DNA from: Diaphorobacter sp. HDW4B
GTDB taxonomy: Bacteria > Pseudomonadota > Gammaproteobacteria > Burkholderiales > Burkholderiaceae_C
Assembly (NCBI RefSeq): GCF_011305535.1
Contig: NZ_CP049905.1
Coordinates: 1,684,001 to 1,748,000, forward strand
Direction of reading: 5' to 3'
DNA: 64,000 bases
This document shows positions 35,466-43,429 of the stretch, one piece after another; the first letter of the stretch is position 1; the number at the start of each line of letters is the position of its first letter. Below the pieces are notes generated by a model that searched no databases, was not told the origin of the DNA, and saw only the letters and a list, made by a program, of their open reading frames with translations. Made by a program: the position numbers and the translations under genes.

Positions 35466-35559
35466 AAGGAGCAGACATGGACCCCGACCCGTCTCGATCT
35501 CGCAGCGCCGGCATGGCCCGCTCGCGGGTGATGCCGGCTGGCTCGGCACGCTGCTCCTT
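35466..35559 (+). promoter_or_regulatory. RNA structure sequestering the ribosome-binding site of the MDPDP ORF
   Basis: AAGGAGCAG (35466-35474), which contains the Shine-Dalgarno sequence, is perfectly complementary over 9 bases to CTGCTCCTT (35551-35559) in codons 25-28 of the ORF. Nested inside is a strong hairpin with 8 bp outer arms GCCGGCAT (35507-35514) and ATGCCGGC (35531-35538), plus a five-pair inner stem (including one G-U) closed by CTCG. Confidence 0.55.
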
Positions 35560-35650
35560 GGTATTTCCGATGGTTCAGCGCCGCGCCTTTGTTGACCTCT
35601 TGTTGATCAATGGGTCCGCACTGAAACCACGTCAGCGTTTGCGCACCTGA
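35477..35650 (+). CDS. MgtL-like leader ORF beginning MDPDP
   Basis: 57 residues, starting MDPDPSRSRSAGMARSR and arginine-rich throughout. The ribosome-binding site AAAAGGAG lies five bases before the ATG. The enterobacterial mgtA leader peptide MgtL starts MEPDP and is also followed by an Arg-rich segment. There, the acidic/proline start destabilises the ribosome at low Mg and switches on mgtA. The same M-[DE]-P-D-P start in an ORF 465 bases before an mgtA gene strongly suggests an analogous sensor (inference). The body beyond residue 20 has no known match. The stop lies 10 bases before a hairpin masking the next gene's ribosome-binding site. Confidence 0.6.
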   Translation: MDPDPSRSRSAGMARSRVMPAGSARCSLVFPMVQRRAFVDLLLINGSALKPRQRLRT

Positions 35651-35660
35651 AGCGCGGCGC

Positions 35661-35690
35661 GGCTCCTTTCAGCGCGGATCGAAAGGAGCC
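35661..35690 (+). promoter_or_regulatory. Perfect hairpin masking the ribosome-binding site of the 133-residue gene
   Basis: GGCTCCTTTC (35661-35670) and GAAAGGAGCC (35681-35690) form a perfect 10 bp stem with a 10-base loop. The 3' arm holds the AAAGGAG ribosome-binding site for the ATG at 35695. A ribosome finishing the MDPDP ORF at 35650 would reach into the 5' arm, so the two ORFs are probably coupled. Confidence 0.65.
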
Positions 35691-35694
35691 TCCA

Positions 35695-36096
35695 ATGCAA
35701 CGTCTGAACAACGCATTGCGTGTCGATGCAGCCCGCACGACACTCGCACAGAACTCTTCCCGCGCCGACCGCATCGGCACTATGCGCACCCGCGCCCTGC
35801 TCGCCGCACTGAGCAACCACCGCGCAGACCTGCTCGCCCAACTGCTCTCGCATCTGGGCGACAAGACCTTCGCCCAAACGCTCGCCACGCTGTCCGCACG
35901 CGAACAGGTAGCCGCCCTGCACATGCTCAGCACCGAACGCCGCGCCAGCGTCTTCCGCGAACTGACGCAGCCGCAGCGCGATATCTGGCACCAGGCCGTG
36001 CAGACCGAGCAACAGGCCAAGCCCTCCATGCTGGTGCGCTGCAAGCAACTGCTGCGCGCGCCCTTCGCCAAGGCCAATCCAACCAAGGCTGCGTGA
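35695..36096 (+). CDS. Small helical protein, MgtE N-domain-like, upstream of mgtA
   Basis: 133 residues. The central region (about 40-100) has short repeated helices: LLAQLLSHLGDKTFAQTLATLS, AREQVAALHMLSTERRASVFREL. These read like the superhelical repeats of the MgtE intracellular N-domain, which senses Mg. No membrane segment. The C-terminus is basic (KQLLRAPFAKANPTK). The gene ends 18 bases before mgtA and its ribosome-binding site is masked by a hairpin. A role in Mg sensing or in modulating MgtA is inferred from context and from the weak repeat similarity. Confidence 0.65.
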   Translation: MQRLNNALRVDAARTTLAQNSSRADRIGTMRTRALLAALSNHRADLLAQLLSHLGDKTFAQTLATLSAREQVAALHMLSTERRASVFRELTQPQRDIWHQAVQTEQQAKPSMLVRCKQLLRAPFAKANPTKAA

Positions 36097-36114
36097 GCGG
36101 CGCGGGAGCATCAC

Positions 36115-38856
36115 ATGCAGATCCTCAACAATCTGTTCCGCGCCTTTGTGCGCCGCCGCCGCATGGGTGGCTTCTTTCACCGCCGTGCGATTCCCACGGA
36201 TCACAGCGCGGGTCATGGCCGGGCCGTGCCGACCGAGCTCACACGCAACCTGCTGCTTGCCTCGCAAGGCGATGCCCGCACCACGCTGCAACGGCTGAAC
36301 TCCGGCGAAGATGGCCTGAGTGACGACACCGCAGCGGCCCTGCTCACGCAGCATGGGCCCAACGAGGTCGAGCACGAACAGCCGCTGTCGCCGCTACAGC
36401 ATCTATGGCAGTGCTACAAGAACCCGTTCAATCTGCTGCTCACCCTGCTGGCGGTGGTCTCCTACGTCACCGAGGACGTGAAGGCCACCGTCGTGATCGG
36501 CAGCATGGTGGTGCTGTCCACGCTGCTGCGCTTTGTGCAGGAAGGCCGCTCCAACCGCGCCGCCGCGCGTTTGCAGGCGCTGGTGAGCAACAAGGCGACT
36601 GTGCTGCGCAAGGTCGAAGGCGCGTCCGATGAACGCGGCACCAGTGGCTTTGGCGCGCATGCGCAGCAACGCGAAGTGCCGCTGCGCGAGCTGGTGGTGG
36701 GCGACATCGTGATGCTGTCTGCGGGCGACATGATTCCCGCCGATTGCCGCGTGCTCAGCGCCAAGGATCTGTTCGTGAGCCAGGCCGCGATGACCGGCGA
36801 ATCGCTGCCCGTGGAAAAGCAGCCAGAAGCCGCAACGCCCGTCGATGCGGGCTCGGTCCTGGAGGCGACCAATCTGCTGTTCATGGGCACGAACGTGGTG
36901 TCCGGCTCGGCGCTGGCCTTGGTGCTGGCAACGGGCAATCGCACCTATTTCGGCACCATCGCCACGCGCGTGACCAGCACCGACCGCGCACCCACGGCCT
37001 TCGAAGCCGGGGTGAACAGCGTGAGCTGGCTGCTGATCCGCTTCGCCGCGATCATGGTGCCCATCGTGCTGCTGCTCAACGGCTTCACCAAGGGCGACTG
37101 GACCGAGGCCTTCCTGTTCGCGCTGTCGGTGGCCGTCGGTCTCACGCCCGAGATGCTGCCGATGATCGTGACCTCCACGCTCGCCAAGGGCGCGGTGTCG
37201 CTGTCGCGCCAGAAGGTGGTGGTGAAACGGCTCGATGCGATCCAGAGCTTTGGCGCGATGGATGTGCTGTGCACCGACAAGACCGGCACGCTCACGCAGG
37301 ACAAGATCGCGCTGGAACGCCACACCGACGTGATGGGCCACGACAGCGACGAGGTGCTGCAGTTCGCCTATCTGAACAGCTACTACCAGACGGGTCTGAA
37401 GAACCTGCTCGACCGTGCCGTGCTCGAACACGTCGAGCTGCACACCGCCATGCGCGTGACCGAGGACTACCGCAAGGTGGACGAGATTCCGTTCGACTTC
37501 CAGCGTCGCCGCATGTCGGTGGTGGTGGCCGAGCGCGACCATCACCACGAGCTCATCTGCAAGGGCGCGCTTGAAGAAATCCTGCAATGCTGCACGCAGA
37601 TGCGCGACGGCGATGCGGTGCTCGCGCTCACGCCCGAACGCGTGGCGCAGGTGCTGGAAGTCACCCAGCAGCTCAATGCGGAAGGCCTGCGCGTGGTGGC
37701 CGTGGCGATGAAGGAAGTGCCGCCCGGCAAGACGCAATACGGCATCGCCGACGAATGCGAGCTCACGCTGATCGGCTACGTCGCGTTTCTCGATCCACCC
37801 AAGGACACGGCGGCCAGCGCCATTCAGGCGCTGCACGAGCATGGTGTTGCCGTCAAGGTGCTCACCGGCGACAGCGAACTCGTCGCGCGCAAGGTCTGCC
37901 GCGATGTGGGTCTGCCAGTGGACACCGTGCTGCTCGGCAACGACGTGGAAGCCATGGACGAAGCGACGCTGCGCGAGGCCGTCGAACACTACACACTGTT
38001 CGCCAAACTCGCGCCGCTGCACAAGGAGCGCATCGTGCGCGCGCTGCGTGCCAACGGCCACATCACGGGCTTCATGGGCGACGGCATCAACGACGCTCCG
38101 GCCCTGCGCGCCGCCGACATCGGCATCAGCGTGGACAGCGCAGTCGACATCGCCAAGGAAGCCGCCGACATCATCCTGCTGGAGAAAAGCCTGATGGTGC
38201 TGGAGCAAGGCGTGGTCGAAGGTCGCCGCACCTTCAGCAACATGCTCAAGTACATCCGCATGACGGCCAGCTCCAACTTCGGCAACGTCTTCTCGGTGCT
38301 GATCGCCTCGGCCTTCATCCCGTTCCTGCCGATGCTGCCCATGCAACTGCTGATGCAGAACCTGCTCTACGACATCTCGCAGATCGCCATTCCGTTCGAC
38401 AACGTGGACGACGAACTCGTCAAGCACCCGCTGCGCTGGAACCCCAAGGATCTGGGCCGCTTCATGGTGTTCTTCGGCCCCATCAGCTCGCTGTTCGACG
38501 TGGTCACCTTCGTGCTGATGTGGTTCGTCTTTCACGCCAACCAGCCCGAAAAGCAGGCGCTGTTCCAGTCCGGCTGGTTCGTCGTCGGCCTGCTCACGCA
38601 GACGCTGATCGTGCACATGATCCGCACACCCAAGATCCCCTTCATCCAAAGCCGCGCATCGTGGCCCATGCTGATGATGACAGCCGCCGTCATGGCCGCC
38701 GGCATCTTTCTGCCGATGGGACCACTCGCCAGCTACTTCAAGATGGAGCCGCTGCCAGCCAGCTACTTCCCCTGGCTGTTTGTCATATTGTTCTGTTACG
38801 CTGCCGTGACAACCTTGGCGAAGCGCGTGTACATCAAGCGCTACGGCTGGCAATGA
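36115..38856 (+). CDS. mgtA: Magnesium-translocating P-type ATPase MgtA
   Basis: 913 residues. P3B-type ATPase importing Mg across the inner membrane. Landmarks: actuator motif AAMTGESLPVEK (about 222-233), membrane segment 4 with SVAVGLTPEMLPMIV, phosphorylation site CTDKTGTLTQD (about 385-395), MGDGINDAPALR hinge (about 656-667), and C-terminal membrane segments. The N-terminal MQILNNLFRAFVRRRRMGGFF is very basic, as in known MgtA. CGGGAG lies seven bases before the ATG. It is the main gene of the Mg locus, with leader ORFs upstream and mgtC downstream. Confidence 0.96.
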   Translation: MQILNNLFRAFVRRRRMGGFFHRRAIPTDHSAGHGRAVPTELTRNLLLASQGDARTTLQRLNSGEDGLSDDTAAALLTQHGPNEVEHEQPLSPLQHLWQCYKNPFNLLLTLLAVVSYVTEDVKATVVIGSMVVLSTLLRFVQEGRSNRAAARLQALVSNKATVLRKVEGASDERGTSGFGAHAQQREVPLRELVVGDIVMLSAGDMIPADCRVLSAKDLFVSQAAMTGESLPVEKQPEAATPVDAGSVLEATNLLFMGTNVVSGSALALVLATGNRTYFGTIATRVTSTDRAPTAFEAGVNSVSWLLIRFAAIMVPIVLLLNGFTKGDWTEAFLFALSVAVGLTPEMLPMIVTSTLAKGAVSLSRQKVVVKRLDAIQSFGAMDVLCTDKTGTLTQDKIALERHTDVMGHDSDEVLQFAYLNSYYQTGLKNLLDRAVLEHVELHTAMRVTEDYRKVDEIPFDFQRRRMSVVVAERDHHHELICKGALEEILQCCTQMRDGDAVLALTPERVAQVLEVTQQLNAEGLRVVAVAMKEVPPGKTQYGIADECELTLIGYVAFLDPPKDTAASAIQALHEHGVAVKVLTGDSELVARKVCRDVGLPVDTVLLGNDVEAMDEATLREAVEHYTLFAKLAPLHKERIVRALRANGHITGFMGDGINDAPALRAADIGISVDSAVDIAKEAADIILLEKSLMVLEQGVVEGRRTFSNMLKYIRMTASSNFGNVFSVLIASAFIPFLPMLPMQLLMQNLLYDISQIAIPFDNVDDELVKHPLRWNPKDLGRFMVFFGPISSLFDVVTFVLMWFVFHANQPEKQALFQSGWFVVGLLTQTLIVHMIRTPKIPFIQSRASWPMLMMTAAVMAAGIFLPMGPLASYFKMEPLPASYFPWLFVILFCYAAVTTLAKRVYIKRYGWQ

Positions 38857-38901
38857 TGACGATGACGACGACAACAACAAGCTCCGTGGAAAGACCGCAG
38901 C

Positions 38902-39618
38902 ATGCAGGCCCTGCAGAACCTCAACGCCATGGCGGCGCTCAACACATTCGTCAGCCTGCTTTTCGCCTTCATCTTCGGCAGCGTCATCGGCCTTGAACGC
39001 CAGATCCGCCAACGCACGGCGGGTCTGCGCACCAACACGCTGGTCGCAGTCGGTGCAGCCGTGTTCGTGGATCTCGCCATGCGCCTTGGCGGCGCAGACG
39101 GCGCGACCCGCGTGATCGCCTACGTCGTCTCCGGCGTAGGCTTTCTCGGCGCGGGCTCGATCATGAAGGAAGGCGCCAACATCACCGGCCTGAACACCGC
39201 AGCCACCCTCTGGGGCTCCGCCGCCGTGGGCGCGTGCTGCGGCGCGAGCATGATCCTCGAAGCCGGCATGGCGACCCTGTTCGTGCTCGCCTCCAACACC
39301 TTGCTGCGCCCGGTCGTCAACACCATCAACCGCCGCCCCGTGAACGAAACCGCAGGCGAAGCGATCTACTACGTCTACGCCATCTGCAGCGCCAGCGTAC
39401 AAGCGGCAGTGCGCGAAAAAATGCTGGAACTCCTGGATGCCGCCAACTACCCCGCCCGCTCCGTGGAAAAACACGCCTTCGGCCCCAGCGACACAGAAAT
39501 CGAAATCGTGCTCCACGCCACCTCGGTGGAGGCAGACGAACTGGACGCAGTAGTCAAACAGATAGAAGCATTGCCGGGCGTGTTGCAAGCCTTCTGGAAC
39601 TCCAGCACTGAAGAGTAA
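38902..39618 (+). CDS. mgtC: MgtC/SapB family protein
   Basis: 238 residues. Four to five membrane segments in the first 140 residues with the family signatures GSVIGLERQIRQRTAGLRTNTLVA and SGVGFLGAGSIMKEG. A cytoplasmic ACT-like C-terminal domain follows (about 150-238), as in Salmonella MgtC. MgtC is linked to low-Mg growth, inhibition of F-ATPase and virulence in several bacteria. It starts 45 bases after mgtA and is almost certainly co-transcribed. No terminator is visible directly after it. Confidence 0.93.
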   Translation: MQALQNLNAMAALNTFVSLLFAFIFGSVIGLERQIRQRTAGLRTNTLVAVGAAVFVDLAMRLGGADGATRVIAYVVSGVGFLGAGSIMKEGANITGLNTAATLWGSAAVGACCGASMILEAGMATLFVLASNTLLRPVVNTINRRPVNETAGEAIYYVYAICSASVQAAVREKMLELLDAANYPARSVEKHAFGPSDTEIEIVLHATSVEADELDAVVKQIEALPGVLQAFWNSSTEE

Positions 39619-40008
39619 TGCTCAGGGTAATCAAGCTCGTAGATAGGGCTCCAGCATCCATGCGGCTTGCCGAGGTGGCAGAACCTTCGATGTGCGAGCT
39701 GAAGTCATAAACAACGCCCTCAGCCTTCAGTTTGCAACCATCAGCGCTCGGGGGCTGTGCGGCTCTGTCCGACCCTGAGCAGAAGTTCGCACGGCGCCAA
39801 AGTGGCCTTTCAGAACGACCTTCAGAGCTTGACAACTCCTCGAATTTTCTCGTTGCGGCTCAGTTGTGAAGCGGGGAAGCGGATCTTGTCCTTTTGCGCC
39901 TTGTCCCCCGCATGCAGTGTGATTCGACAATCGTGAAATCTTACCAATATGCAACATAGATGACTATACTAAATGACGGCGCTATAGATAATTTACAGGG
40001 GAAACCGC
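39619..40008. other. Gene-free stretch with promoter-like end
   Basis: 390 bases with no convincing gene; minus-strand frames here (within about 39554-39957) have no recognisable product. The last 80 bases are AT-rich. TATACT (39965-39970), preceded by TTACCA (39941-39946) at 18 bases, is a candidate promoter for the following secreted-protein gene. Confidence 0.5.
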
Positions 40009-40866
40009 ATGCTTAGTTCTGTTCGCAGTCTCATACTCGTAGCTCTTGCTACTGGTGTATCAACTACCGCTTCCGCTGCTTTGCCACAGTCTGGACTCTG
40101 GGCATTTGATGGCGAATCAAACGGCAAGCCAGGCCGCGGCTTTCAGATCGACCGTCAGGATGGAAACCGAATCATCGTCTCCTACTTCGGCTACCGTTCA
40201 GATGGCTCGTCAATGTTCCTTCAAGCAGCGGGAAGCATTGGAGATGATGGCAAGACCTTCTCGGCTGAACTGAACGAATACAAGAACGGTCGCGCAATGG
40301 GCGGCGATGCACGAACTGGTGAACTGGCACAGATGATGGGTACGGTGCTGATGGAGTTCGACACGTCCTCCACAGGCGCCATCACCTTGCCAAGTGAGGC
40401 AAAGAGACCCATTTCCCGCATCGCATTCAACGAACATCGCACCCGGCTGAACAATGACTTCAATCTCACTCGAGTGGTCTTCGACAAAGCGTTCTCGTGG
40501 ACTTTCCAAGATTCAGCTAGCTTTGCGCTGAATGGGGACGGCTTGAATTTCAAGATAGTTAGATTCAGTGGGACGGAGACATGCTCGTTTGAGGGAGATC
40601 TGTCTGCCAGCGGAGACGCTTTCGTCTCCAAGGGCAGCTATCACTGCGTGGCCATGGCACCCGGGTACTATCGTCTGGAAGAGCTGAAAGTGGATCAGTT
40701 CGGATTTCTCTCAGCCATGCTTCACATCAGCACAGATGCGAACATGTCCTATTTCAACAGCCAGAAATTGTTTGGAACCTGCATCGGACCTTTGGGTGCC
40801 GTGATCCTTGGTGTTCCAAATCAAAATCCCATTTGCACGACAACGGAGCTTGAGGAAGCTCCGTAA
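40009..40866 (+). CDS. Secreted hypothetical protein
   Basis: 285 residues, family not recognised. Sec signal peptide (MLSSVRSLILVALATGVSTTASA, cleavage likely after ASA at 23). The mature part starts with LPQSGLWAFDGESNGKPGRGFQID, a strand-rich pattern often seen in small betaproteobacterial secreted proteins. Four cysteines in the C-terminal half (GTETCSFEGD, SYHCVAM, FGTCIGP, NPICTTTE) could form two disulfides. Codon usage and base composition look less GC-rich than the neighbours, hinting at recent transfer. AGGGGAA precedes the ATG. It is a lone gene with its own promoter and a hairpin after it. Confidence 0.72.
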   Translation: MLSSVRSLILVALATGVSTTASAALPQSGLWAFDGESNGKPGRGFQIDRQDGNRIIVSYFGYRSDGSSMFLQAAGSIGDDGKTFSAELNEYKNGRAMGGDARTGELAQMMGTVLMEFDTSSTGAITLPSEAKRPISRIAFNEHRTRLNNDFNLTRVVFDKAFSWTFQDSASFALNGDGLNFKIVRFSGTETCSFEGDLSASGDAFVSKGSYHCVAMAPGYYRLEELKVDQFGFLSAMLHISTDANMSYFNSQKLFGTCIGPLGAVILGVPNQNPICTTTELEEAP

Positions 40867-40878
40867 ATCGATATCCGC

Positions 40879-40902
40879 CTCTCGCATTCGAACATGCGAG
40901 AG
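40879..40902. terminator. Perfect hairpin after the secreted-protein gene
   Basis: Perfect 9 bp arms CTCTCGCAT (40879-40887) and ATGCGAGAG (40894-40902), with 6-base loop TCGAAC, 13 bases after the stop codon. No T-run follows, so it may stabilise the mRNA end rather than terminate. Confidence 0.55.
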
Positions 40903-41144
40903 CCTCCAGCATTCATGCAGGCGAATCAGTTGAATTTGAGGGGCGGATTATTGGTGTTACTCTTGATTCCTAGGGTGAATATCCGGTTTTGGCCGGGAGC
41001 ACCAATAGCTCACACTCCACCAATTTCATCGAAGTCTCCATTGGGCTATTACGACTTCAGAGCTTCAACACCGATGGCCCCACTCGCATGAATGCCAGTG
41101 CCCTGTTCAGGACTTCCACTACCCGAAACAAGCAATGCCCACCC

Positions 41145-41374
41145 ATCTCGCGGAGTCGCGAGATGCCGGCACGAGCAACGCGAAGTGCCGAATCACACCT
41201 CTTATGAAAACACTGACTCGCGGCGGTTGCCCGAACGGAGCGCCTACGGCGCGAAGCTGAGTTCTGCCGCGTGACCCCGCATTCAAGCGCACTTTTGGTG
41301 ACTTTTCGCGCGCCAGCGAAAAGTTACTCGCCCACCGGGGCGAGACCCGGCACCCGCAAACAAACGCCCAGCAG
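41145..41374 (+). repeat. Dispersed structured repeat family B, copy 2
   Basis: About 230 bp, same orientation as 4605-4832. A long block around CTTATGAAAACACTGACTCG is identical. The hairpins are retained with altered bases: the inner stem is GCGCC/GGCGC instead of GAGCCC/GGGCTC, and the CTTTTC/GAAAAG pairing replaces CTTTTT/AAAAAG. It ends 27 bases beyond the ruvB stop codon. Confidence 0.8.
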
Positions 41375-41401
41375 CGGCCAGCACCGCCAACAAAAGAAAA
41401 A

Positions 41402-42457
41402 CTAGAACAACCCACCCGCAGCGCTAGGCGGCGTAACCCCGAGGTGACGAAACGCAGCAAGAGTAGCCACCCGACCCCGCGGCGTACGCTGCAAATACCC
41501 TTGCTGAATCAAATAAGGCTCGATCACATCCTCGATCGTCCCCGACTCCTCGCCGATGCTGGCCGCAATATTGTCCAGTCCCACAGGCCCGCCATCAAAG
41601 CGATGAATCACCGCTTCCAGCAGCTTGCGGTCCATCACATCGAAGCCCTGCGGATCGACATCCAGCATCGTCAACGCACGCTGCGCGATGTCCAGCGTGA
41701 TGCGTCCGTCGCCCTTCACGTCCGCATAGTCGCGCACGCGGCGCAGCAGGCGGTTGGCGATACGTGGCGTGCCGCGTGAACGGCGCGCGATTTCAAAGCA
41801 GCCGTCTTCGTCGATCGGCGCGCCGAGCAGACCGGCGCTGCGCTTGACGATCTTGGCCAACTCATCGGGCGTGTAGAACTCCAGTCGCGCGACGATGCCG
41901 AAGCGGTCGCGCAGCGGGTTGGTCAGCATGCCCGCGCGCGTGGTCGCGCCGACCAGCGTGAACGGCTGCAGGTCAAGCTTGATCGAGCGCGCCGCAGGGC
42001 CTTCGCCGATCATGATGTCGATCTGGTAGTCCTCCAGCGCGGGATACAGAATTTCTTCGACGACCGGCGACAGGCGATGGATCTCGTCGATGAAGAGCAC
42101 ATCGTTGCGCTCCAGATTGGTCAGCAGCGCGGCCAGGTCCTTGGGCTTTTCGAGCACCGGGCCCGAGGTCTGGCGCAGGTTCACCCCCAACTCGGCCGCG
42201 ATGATGTGGCTGAGCGTGGTCTTGCCCAGACCGGGCGGGCCGAACAGCAGCACATGGTCGAGCGCTTCGCCACGCTTGCGCGCTGCGCCAATGAAGATTT
42301 CGAGCTGCTCGCGCGCCTTGGCCTGGCCGACGTATTCATCCAGCAGCTTGGGACGCAGCGCGCGCTCCAGTGCGTCTTCCTGCGGTGAAGCGGGCGCGGC
42401 GGAAACCACGCGGGGCTTTGGCGGAGTGGGAGCGAAATCGTCGGTATGGATGGTCAT
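41402..42457 (-). CDS. ruvB: Holliday junction branch migration helicase RuvB
   Basis: 351 residues. The hexameric AAA+ motor drives branch migration with RuvA and hands junctions to RuvC. Landmarks: [14 protein letters not shown], Walker [13 protein letters not shown] (about 68-79), Walker [10 protein letters not shown] (about 120-128), [18 protein letters not shown], and the winged-helix end with [16 protein letters not shown]. The N-terminal 25 residues are a flexible extension. No ruvA or ruvC is adjacent in the window. It follows the GntR gene on the same strand by 63 bases. Confidence 0.97.
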   Translation of the reverse strand: MTIHTDDFAPTPPKPRVVSAAPASPQEDALERALRPKLLDEYVGQAKAREQLEIFIGAARKRGEALDHVLLFGPPGLGKTTLSHIIAAELGVNLRQTSGPVLEKPKDLAALLTNLERNDVLFIDEIHRLSPVVEEILYPALEDYQIDIMIGEGPAARSIKLDLQPFTLVGATTRAGMLTNPLRDRFGIVARLEFYTPDELAKIVKRSAGLLGAPIDEDGCFEIARRSRGTPRIANRLLRRVRDYADVKGDGRITLDIAQRALTMLDVDPQGFDVMDRKLLEAVIHRFDGGPVGLDNIAASIGEESGTIEDVIEPYLIQQGYLQRTPRGRVATLAAFRHLGVTPPSAAGGLF

Positions 42458-42520
42458 GCGGGGGTCATGCGTGCGCGAGAAAAATCGGTGGTGTCAGCTC
42501 TGGATTTCTGACTGCATCCA

Positions 42521-43195
42521 TTATCCCTTGATGCCCTTTTCCGCTAGCCGACGTGCGTATGCGGCAAGGATCAGGCGCTCGGAATGCACCAGGTAATCGT
42601 TGAGCGACTGCGATGCCTCCAGGGGCTTGCCGGACTCGAACAACGCAAGAATCTGCTGGTTCATGTCCACATAGGGCGCGTGCAGAAAATGCGGGTCCTG
42701 CATCAGGCCAAACGCCACGCGCAGTTCGGCAAGCAGGTGCGAGAACATCACGTTCAAGCGTTCGCTGTCGGCCAGTTCCACCACCGCTTTGTGAAACGCC
42801 ATGTTGGCCGTGCCCACGCCCAGCCAGTCTTCGTTGGTGCGGCAGGTCTGCGCGCTGTCCACCGCCTCGCGCATGTGCGCCACCGCCGGGTGCATGGGGT
42901 AGCCTTGAGCGAGCGCCTGGCATTCGATCATGCGGCGCACGCGGTAGATGTCGATGATCGACGCAATGCTGGGCACCACCACCGACACGCCCTTGTTGGG
43001 CTCGTGCGAGAGCAGGCCTTCCTTGGTCAGCACGCGAAAGGCTTCGCGCACGGTGCTGCGCGAGATGTCGAGGCTCTCGCACAGCGCGGCTTCGGACAGA
43101 CGTTCACCCGGCATCCACTCCCCCAGAACGAGCTTGCTGCGCAATTGTTCGGCGATGCGGTCCGTGAGGTTCAGGGCTTCGGTGGTGCGGGACAT
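42521..43195 (-). CDS. GntR family regulator, FadR/FCD type
   Basis: 224 residues. N-terminal winged helix-turn-helix (LGEWMPGERLSEAALCESLDISRSTVREAFRVLTKEGLL, about 24-62) and an all-helical FCD effector domain with metal-site residues in the C-terminal part. It is divergent from the pyroglutamate operon, with two TTGTCAGACAA palindromes between, so it very likely represses that operon and responds to pyroglutamate or a related acid (inference). The ATG at 43195 is chosen; the open frame extends further but the fold starts here. Confidence 0.9.
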   Translation of the reverse strand: MSRTTEALNLTDRIAEQLRSKLVLGEWMPGERLSEAALCESLDISRSTVREAFRVLTKEGLLSHEPNKGVSVVVPSIASIIDIYRVRRMIECQALAQGYPMHPAVAHMREAVDSAQTCRTNEDWLGVGTANMAFHKAVVELADSERLNVMFSHLLAELRVAFGLMQDPHFLHAPYVDMNQQILALFESGKPLEASQSLNDYLVHSERLILAAYARRLAEKGIKG

Positions 43196-43319
43196 GGTGA
43201 CGGGCTGGTGGCAGGCTGTTCGGACGGGATGATCTTCAAGCCAGCAGTGTAGCCAAGGCCTCGCGAAGCCCCGGTTTGTCCGAGAAAAAGTGGATCCGCA
43301 ACAGTCAATAGGCCCCATA

Positions 43320-43330
43320 TTGTCAGACAA
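43320..43330. promoter_or_regulatory. GntR operator palindrome 1
   Basis: TTGTCAGACAA, a perfect 5-1-5 palindrome matching the FadR-subfamily pattern TNGTNNNACNA. It lies between the GntR gene and the pyroglutamate operon. Confidence 0.7.
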
Positions 43331-43382
43331 AATACGGGTTTGCACCTATGCACAACACTGTATTGTCTTATGCAAAATAGTC

Positions 43383-43395
43383 ATTGTCAGACAAT
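43383..43395. promoter_or_regulatory. GntR operator palindrome 2, overlapping the operon promoter
   Basis: ATTGTCAGACAAT, a perfect 6-1-6 palindrome containing the same 11-mer as operator 1, centred 64 bases from it. Its TTGTCA can serve as the -35 of a promoter with TGTAAC at 43407-43412 (17-base spacing), so binding would block transcription of the operon. A degraded TTGTC site lies between the two (from 43363). Confidence 0.7.
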
Positions 43396-43429
43396 CCAAT
43401 TGATTTTGTAACACAAACAAGGATTGACG

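Larger units (their letters stand above)
40867..41401. other. Convergent intergenic gap with structured repeat
   Basis: 535 bases between the secreted-protein gene and ruvB, which converge. It holds the 40879-40902 hairpin and repeat family B copy 2 (41145-41374). The stretch 40903-41144 shows nothing I can interpret. Confidence 0.6.

Noticed and set aside
34871-36114. M-box (ykoK) or other named Mg riboswitch before mgtA
   Set aside because: No match to the conserved M-box core that I can recognise; the visible control elements are small ORFs and ribosome-binding-site hairpins instead.
36403-39588. A 1061-codon open frame antisense to mgtA and mgtC
   Set aside because: It is a shadow of the real genes: His/Ala/Gln-rich translation, no family motif, and produced by the strong third-position GC bias of the plus-strand genes.
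39554-39957. Two minus-strand open frames downstream of mgtC
   Set aside because: No ribosome-binding site, no recognisable family, low-complexity translation; left as gene-free.
40894-41274. Short plus-strand open frames over repeat family B copy 2
   Set aside because: They run through the repeat, differ between the two copies and have no coding signature.
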